NCBI RefSeq assembly: GCF_030272615.1
Contig: NC_081405.1
Coordinates: forward strand, 21,366,047-21,430,046
Direction: 5' to 3'
Origin: Cryptomeria japonica
Taxonomy: Eukaryota; Streptophyta; Pinopsida; Cupressales; Cupressaceae
Length of the DNA: 64,000 nucleotides
In this document: positions 59,075 through 64,000 of the stretch, one piece after another
How positions within the stretch are numbered: position 1 is the stretch's first letter
Layout of the letters: every line of letters starts with the position of its first letter
Translations under genes and position numbers: made by a program
Notes under the pieces: model-generated
What the model was told of the DNA's origin: nothing
The model's input: only the letters and a program-made list of their open reading frames with translations
Databases searched by the model: none

Positions 59075-59086
59075 TAGTATCAGAGC
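59075..59086 (+). promoter_or_regulatory. Copia-3 primer-binding site
   Basis: TAGTATCAGAGC, one base from the exact tRNA-iMet complement, two bases after the LTR. Confidence 0.88.
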
Positions 59087-59772
59087 TTTATAGCTTGAGG
59101 TAAAGATCTTGAAGAACATAATGAAGAAAGAAGGTCTGAAGTTTAATAGGGAAAACTATAGAATATGGAGTGATAGAATGAAAATCTATATCAAGAGTCT
59201 AGGAAGTCAATACTGGGAACATGTTGTTACTCAATATGTTGCACCTAGTGGGACTATGCCTAATGATCAAAAGAAAGAGAAACAAGAAAATAATCAAGCA
59301 TTGGAGGCCATTATCAGTTCTTTGTTTGATTCAGAGTATGTTGATGTCCATGGTCTGAAGACTGCTTATGAGGTGTGGAAGAAACTTGAGGAAATCTATA
59401 GTAGTGATGAGCATGTGAAGATTGCCAAAGAAGAGACTCTAAGAGGTAAATTTGATGACATGCGAATGGTTGAAGGAGAGAATATACAACAGTATGGTTA
59501 GAGGATCAAGGAGATAGTTGGGGAGATCAAGGGTGTTGGTGGTAAAGTGGAGGGTGCCATAGTGTTTAGTAAGGTGTTGAGAACCCTTCTATCGGTCTAC
59601 GCTATCCGAGTTGCAGCCATTCAGGAGCTAAAGTCTATTGATAAAACTAAGGTAACTCTTGACTCCATCATTGGTAAGCTTACTGCATTTGAATTAAATG
59701 GTTATGATGGTAGTGCTCAGAAATCTAAATCTACATTCAAAGCTTTAGTTTCTAACCTTCTTATGAGGAAAA

Positions 59773-60139
59773 TGTGAGAGTTGAGAAATACAACACCATA
59801 GGAGCCTAGAGATCTCTGCAAGCTAAATAACCTATTACAAGGAGAAGCAAGGAAGCAAATAACAGAAAAAACAATACACATAAAATATGCTCAAAAGATG
59901 AGAGCTCAATATTCACAAAATTTGTAATGTGATAATGGAATGATACAAAGGAAAAGAATCCAACCTCTAATAGGTCAAGAAACCCTCAAAAGGAAAACCT
60001 AGGCTTGCACATAATAATTAATAAAAGAATTAATTATTATGCACCTAAAGTTAGCTTAAGTGTAAAAGAGATAAATGGAACTTAAATAATTAAACAAATA
60101 TTGTTTAATTAATCAAGTAAAGACCCGAATACTCTAACA
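59773..60139 (-). repeat. SLE 3' LTR
   Basis: 367 bp. Contains two AT-rich hairpins: 13-bp arms CATAATAATTAAT (about 60008-60039) and AATTAAACAA arms (about 60087-60109). Confidence 0.93.
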
Positions 60140-60152
60140 CCCCCCCTTAAGC
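60140..60152 (-). promoter_or_regulatory. SLE polypurine tract
   Basis: The minus strand reads CTTAAGGGGGGG directly before the LTR start TGTTAGAG. Confidence 0.8.
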
Positions 60153-62155
60153 TAGACTTAGGGAGAAGCTAAAACCTAGAACAACTACTAAAAGCAAGAA
60201 AGATGGGTCCCGACAACAAGGCCTGATTAGGTACCCAAATAAAACCAAATCTCTATGAACCAGATAAATAGAGAAAACCACGTGGGAAAAAAATTCTACT
60301 CCAAACCGAGATGGAAAAAGCAAGAAGAAGGACTGGAAAAGCCTCCAAACAAGAATGTTCCAAAAGGATAGGAACAAGAGAAGATCATAAGAATCACTGA
60401 AGCATGAAGAACCTGCAAACATTGTTGAAGAATAACTGCTGATCTAAAGAACCTCCACTGAAATAGAACATGACCAGGTAGAGAAGGCTGTAATCTGTAT
60501 GAGTGCCCTCAAATGACACTACTCAAATCAGAAGGCAAACAAAAGCAAACAACTAAACTCGAAGATACAGATGACACGAGAAAGCAAAGCCTGAAGAGTT
60601 GATCAATCGAACCACGGAAGCATTAGAACCAACAGGACAAACCGCCCCATAATGCTGAAGAGGGAGAGGGACAGGTACACTGAAAAGAATGGCCAACAAG
60701 AACTATACAACAAAGAACCAGGAACATCGAAGGCGCAGAGACAGTACATAGTATCGTGGAAGGAACAATCACTTGACACACAACATGAGGCAAATATCAT
60801 GGAAGGAAAACTCATTGGAAAAAGGTAGATGGCAAACAAGGCAAACATCAACCCCCTCATGGCACTTTATAAGTAGTGCATGTACAAAATGACACAAGAT
60901 GTGCAAGATCCCAAGTAAATAATGCATGATGACACTTTATCTCACTGCGTTTGCATAAATGAAATGCTACAATGATAATAAGACTAGAAAAAGAAAAAAG
61001 AACCAAAACCGAGACATCCTACTCAGAGAAGAGATCCCAGGACCTGAAACAACCAAGATATCCACAGAGTGCTGAAAAGCAAAAAATTGAAGAAAATATT
61101 CTTGGAGCATAATCTGGAAAGAAAACTCATATGGATGGAAAGTACACAACACACGCTTTTGAAAAACATAGATTTTTCGAAAAACAGAGTTCGGATGCTC
61201 ATTTTATGGCTCCCCGAGTGCAAACAAGAGACCCCACTTTGACTGAAAAAAAACAAAGTCAAATAGAAAAATTGGAAAAAAATTCCAACACCATGAGGTC
61301 TGGCTCAGAACAAGCTTGCTGATGCCTATTCGTTTTCAAAAAAATGACTTCGTTTGCCCAAGTTATGGCAAAAAAACCAACCCCTCCTAAAAGAGTCAAG
61401 AGGGAGGTGCAACAGCGGTAGGGCCGCACGGAGGTGGCCTCTGGGCAGTGCTCTGATGGCAGATGGGTGGCACTGTGGTGGTCGGAGCAGCGGGGTTGTT
61501 TCCGGTGGTAGTGAGGGGCCGACGGGCGGTGCAGGGAGGTCGTGGGCGGTGGCGCAACGAGGGGCCGATGGGTGTAGCGTAGAGGCAGGGGCCGAGAAGG
61601 CAGACGCTGATAGGGCTGGGGGCTGGAGGGCACCAGTGGTGGTCAGAGTAGGCTGGGGCCAGTGGTGGCTGGGAAGGTGAGGCCGGTGGCAGTGCCCATA
61701 CGGACAGTTGCAAACCTGCGGAGCCAGGGGGCCCCACGGTACCCTGCGTACTGTGGGGAAACCCCCCCAAAAAAAGATGCTTTTTTTTAAAAAAACACTT
61801 CACCTTGTAATGATTTTTGATGTTTTTAAAAAATTTTTTTTATCAAAAAATCATTCAGCCTACATTCCATAAAAAGGCATTTTTTTATGTATTTTTTTCT
61901 CAAACTGCGTGTCAGGGCCGTAAGGCCTTGTACTAGAGAAAGAATACTCCCAGAGGCTCAAGAGCCAAAAATGGTCAAGTTTTATATGACTATAGATGTT
62001 TTTGGGCCTTCTGAGAACGATGGTGAGGTCTGTTTAGGCCCAAAGTGCTTAGAAAAAAAAGCCTATCCCTAAGTGCATAAAAAAACTTCCTAAAACCCCG
62101 AATCTACTTCCAATGTAAAATTCTCAAAACAAGAACAGATAGCTGTAGATATGAA
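60153..62155 (-). other. SLE internal region, no gene
   Basis: About 2 kb without recognisable coding sequence. 61390-61760 is strikingly GC-rich and would read as Pro/Ser/His-rich frames. A-rich and T-rich runs flank it (61770-61890). Confidence 0.7.
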
Positions 62156-62167
62156 GCTCTAATACCA
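62156..62167 (-). promoter_or_regulatory. SLE primer-binding site
   Basis: The minus strand reads TGGTATTAGAGC, one base from the tRNA-iMet complement, with no spacer after the LTR. Confidence 0.88.
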
Positions 62168-62535
62168 TGTGAGAGTTGATAAATACAACACCATAGGAGC
62201 CTAAAGATCTCTGCAAGCTAAATAACCTGTTATAAGGAGAAGCAAGGAAGCAAATAACAGAAAAAAACAATACACAAAAAATATGCTCAAAAGATGGGAG
62301 CTCAACATTCACAAAATGTGTAATGTGATAATAGAATGATACAAATGATAAGAATCCAACCTCTAATAGGTCAAGAAACCCTAAAAAGGAAAACCTAGGC
62401 TTGCACATAATAATTAATAAAAGAATTAATTATTATGCACCTTAAGTTAGCTTAAGTGTAAAAGAGATAAAGGGAACTTAAATAATTAAACAAATATTGT
62501 TTAATTAATCAAGTAAAGACCCGGATACTCTAACA
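62168..62535 (-). repeat. SLE 5' LTR
   Basis: 368 bp; the minus strand begins TGTTAGAGTATCC and ends AACTCTCACA. Same hairpins as the left copy. Confidence 0.93.
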
Positions 62536-62910
62536 AAAATGTAGAGATGTTAGTCATAGTTATGAGTCTAGATCCAAAAGAGAAGTTGATGATGAAGATA
62601 GTTTGATTGAGCTTGAAGCATTTTTGGCCAAGCGGTTACCCAGAGGCATCGGTAAGTACAAAGGTAAATTACCTTTAAAATATTTTGCATGTAACAATAT
62701 TGGACACATTGCAACTAATTGTCCTAATGGTGACAATGAGCATAAGTGTGAGAAGTACAAAGGAAAAGGAAAAAGAGATTGTCTCATTGCAGTTGATGGT
62801 GGTATCATTGATGAGGAATCTAAGGGAGATGCTAATGAACATATTGTCTTTGTTGCCATTAAAGAGGAGATATATGATAAGAAGGCATTAGTTTCTCGCA
62901 TGAATAGTTC

Positions 62911-63430
62911 TGATGATTAGATCATAGATAGTGGTTGTTCACACCACGTGACCGGTGACCAGAGTAAATTTCTTACCTTCAAGGAATTTGATGGAGGAGT
63001 TGTGAGATTTGGAAATGACTCACCCTGCATGGTAAAAGGAAAGAGAACCATTTCTCTTAATGGAAAGAGCAGTGCAGATGATGTTTAATGGGTTGAAGAA
63101 TTAAACCATAATATTTTAAGTGTAGCTCAACTCAATGACAAAGGTTATCCATTGGAATTCAAGAATGGAATGTGCAAAATCTATGGAAGAAAAGGTGAAC
63201 TGATTGCAACTAGCAAGCAGACAAAAGGTAACTTGCTTCACCTAAATCCTAAAGTCAACAACTATTTAATTGCTAAAGTAGATGATAGTTGGCTTTGGAA
63301 TCAGAGATTTTGTCATATAAATTTTGATAACATTGTTAAGGTTAGTAAGTCCAAGTCTGTAAGAGGTTTTCCTCAGTTGGAAAAATCGGTGAATTCTCTG
63401 TGTAAGGAATGTTAGTTAGGAAATATGATA
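62911..63430 (+). pseudogene. Copia-3 protease and pre-integrase
   Basis: Protease IIDSGCSHHVTGD (Asp at about 62928), preceded by TAG replacing the usual Trp. FGNDSPCMVKGK and the LNHNILSVAQLNDKGY segment follow, with a TAA near 63088 for Tyr. Pre-integrase SWLWNQRFCHINFDNIV ends at CKEC then TAG (Gln expected) near 63414. Confidence 0.9.
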
Positions 63431-64000
63431 TCCTCAACTTTTAAGAGAAAATCCTTCTCGGCAGAACATTTGTTAGATTTGGTTCATACAGACCTCTGTG
63501 GACTAAAAAGGACTAAAAGTATTCAAGGTGATAGATATTTTATGATCTTCACTGATAATTGCTCAAGAATGATGTGGGTCACATTCTTGAAGGACAAAAA
63601 AAAGCTTTTAGTAAGTTCGAGGCATTCAGGGCCTTAGCTAAAAAGGAAAGTGGTAAGAAGATAAATTGTCTCAGGACTGATCAAGGAGGTGAATTTACTT
63701 CAGAGAAATTCACTAGATATTGTGAAGACAATGGAATAAAGAGGCGACTTTCTGCACCAAGGACACCACAACAGAATGGTATTGCAAAGAGGAACAATCG
63801 GTCAGTTGTTGAAGCTACTAGAATGGTGTTTATACAAGGAGGAGTAGTAAAAACTTTCTGGAGAAAAACTGTCAACACAAATATCTACACTATGAACCCG
63901 ATATTGGTCAAAAGAGGTAAAGATAAAACTCCTTATGAATACTGGTATGGTAGATCACCTAATGCCAGTTATTTTAAGATTTTTGGCAGTAAATGTTTTA
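63431..64000 (+). pseudogene. Copia-3 integrase, 5' part
   Basis: LDLVHTDLCGL, then catalytic Asp in IFTDNCSRMMW. A frameshift in an A-run lies near 63600, then CLRTDQGGEFTS (Asp, about 63678), APRTPQQNGIAKRNN where the catalytic Glu is Lys (about 63787), and TPYEYWYG and FKIFGSKCF at the window edge. Inactive as read. Confidence 0.9.

Larger units (their letters stand above)
59773..62535 (-). mobile_element. SLE, 2.76-kb noncoding LTR element
   Basis: LTRs of 367 bp (59773-60139) and 368 bp (62168-62535), over 95% alike by eye. The minus strand has the primer site TGGTATTAGAGC next to the right LTR and a polypurine tract AAGGGGGGG next to the left one, so it reads leftward. It inserted in an A-run of Copia-3 gag, so the exact duplication is ambiguous. 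No gag or pol. The internal region has a GC-rich block (61390-61760). Confidence 0.92.
59121..62910 (+). pseudogene. Copia-3 gag, split by SLE
   Basis: Starts MKKEGLKFNRENYRIWSDRM. UBN2-type segments follow: AYEVWKKLEEIYSSDEHV, RGKFDDMRMVEGENIQQYG then TAG for Gln (about 59499), KVLRTLLSVYAIRVAAIQEL and GKLTAFELNGYD, up to 59772. After SLE it resumes near 62541 with a charged coil, LEAFLAKRLPRG and the knuckle YFACNNIGHIATNC (first Cys is Tyr). The frame is kept if five bases after SLE are a target duplication. Confidence 0.9.
57688..64000 (+). mobile_element. Copia-3, Ty1/Copia retrotransposon, split by SLE, 3' end outside
   Basis: 5' LTR 57688-59072, primer site, gag, protease and integrase in Copia order, running off the window. 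SLE (59773-62535) splits gag. Inserted in the third tandem unit after CAATA; the matching duplication is outside. Confidence 0.92.

Noticed and set aside
61259-61803. Long Pro/Ser/His-rich reading frames in SLE
   Set aside because: Two overlapping frames on one strand and another on the opposite strand all arise from the same GC-rich block. No start context, domain or conservation supports a gene.

Overview
The window looks like repeat-dense nuclear DNA from a seed plant with a large genome. A gymnosperm is possible, but that is a guess from the density of decayed LTR elements. I see no intact host gene, rRNA, tRNA gene, CRISPR array or bacterial feature. Nearly everything is nested retrotransposons, most with stops and frameshifts. 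The names ZK, Tat-1, Copia-1/2/3, E4, SLE and TRIM are my own labels.

Left half (1-31918), outermost to innermost. A LINE on the minus strand (28300-30960) was hit by ZK-1, a minus-strand element with a zinc-knuckle ORF and a second large ORF; the part of ZK-1 in view carries no reverse transcriptase or integrase. ZK-1's 5' LTR was split by Copia-1 (3847-27475, plus strand, 5-bp duplication GCCTT). Copia-1 was in turn split by Tat-1, a Ty3/Gypsy element of Tat type on the minus strand (6569-22832). Another LTR (1-1115) is inserted in the ZK-1 body. Tat-1 carries, antisense to gag-pol, a two-exon plant-mobile-domain gene (7694-10606).

Middle (31919-49640). Copia-2 (minus strand) was split inside its reverse transcriptase by E4, a noncoding element of about 4 kb (34886-45456, perfect TTAGG duplication). 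E4 was split by ZK-2 (36257-42829, two 812-bp LTRs), the complete relative of ZK-1. ZK-2 has tRNA-iMet primer site, polypurine tract, a four-zinc-knuckle ORF and one reading frame of about 1,070 codons with no recognisable pol domain.

Right part (49641-64000). After about 3 kb of AT-rich sequence there is a tandem triplication of a roughly 2.35-2.4 kb unit (52714-57687). The unit carries a tiny TRIM retroelement and what looks like the last exon of a SPIRAL1-like gene. The third copy is cut by Copia-3 (57688 to the window end), whose gag is split by SLE, a 2.76-kb minus-strand LTR element with a GC-rich core and no protein gene.

The elements share parts. Copia and ZK LTRs begin TGTTGG, use a tRNA-iMet primer site two bases after the LTR and, where visible, an AAAGGGGGAGA-type polypurine tract. 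They end in a C-run that in several copies sits in the loop of a hairpin whose stem sequence differs while its pairing is kept. This suggests the ZK family is replicated by Copia machinery. Most nonsense codons are C-to-T or G-to-A type (CAG to TAG, CGA to TGA, TGG to TAG), as expected from decay of methylated, silenced DNA.
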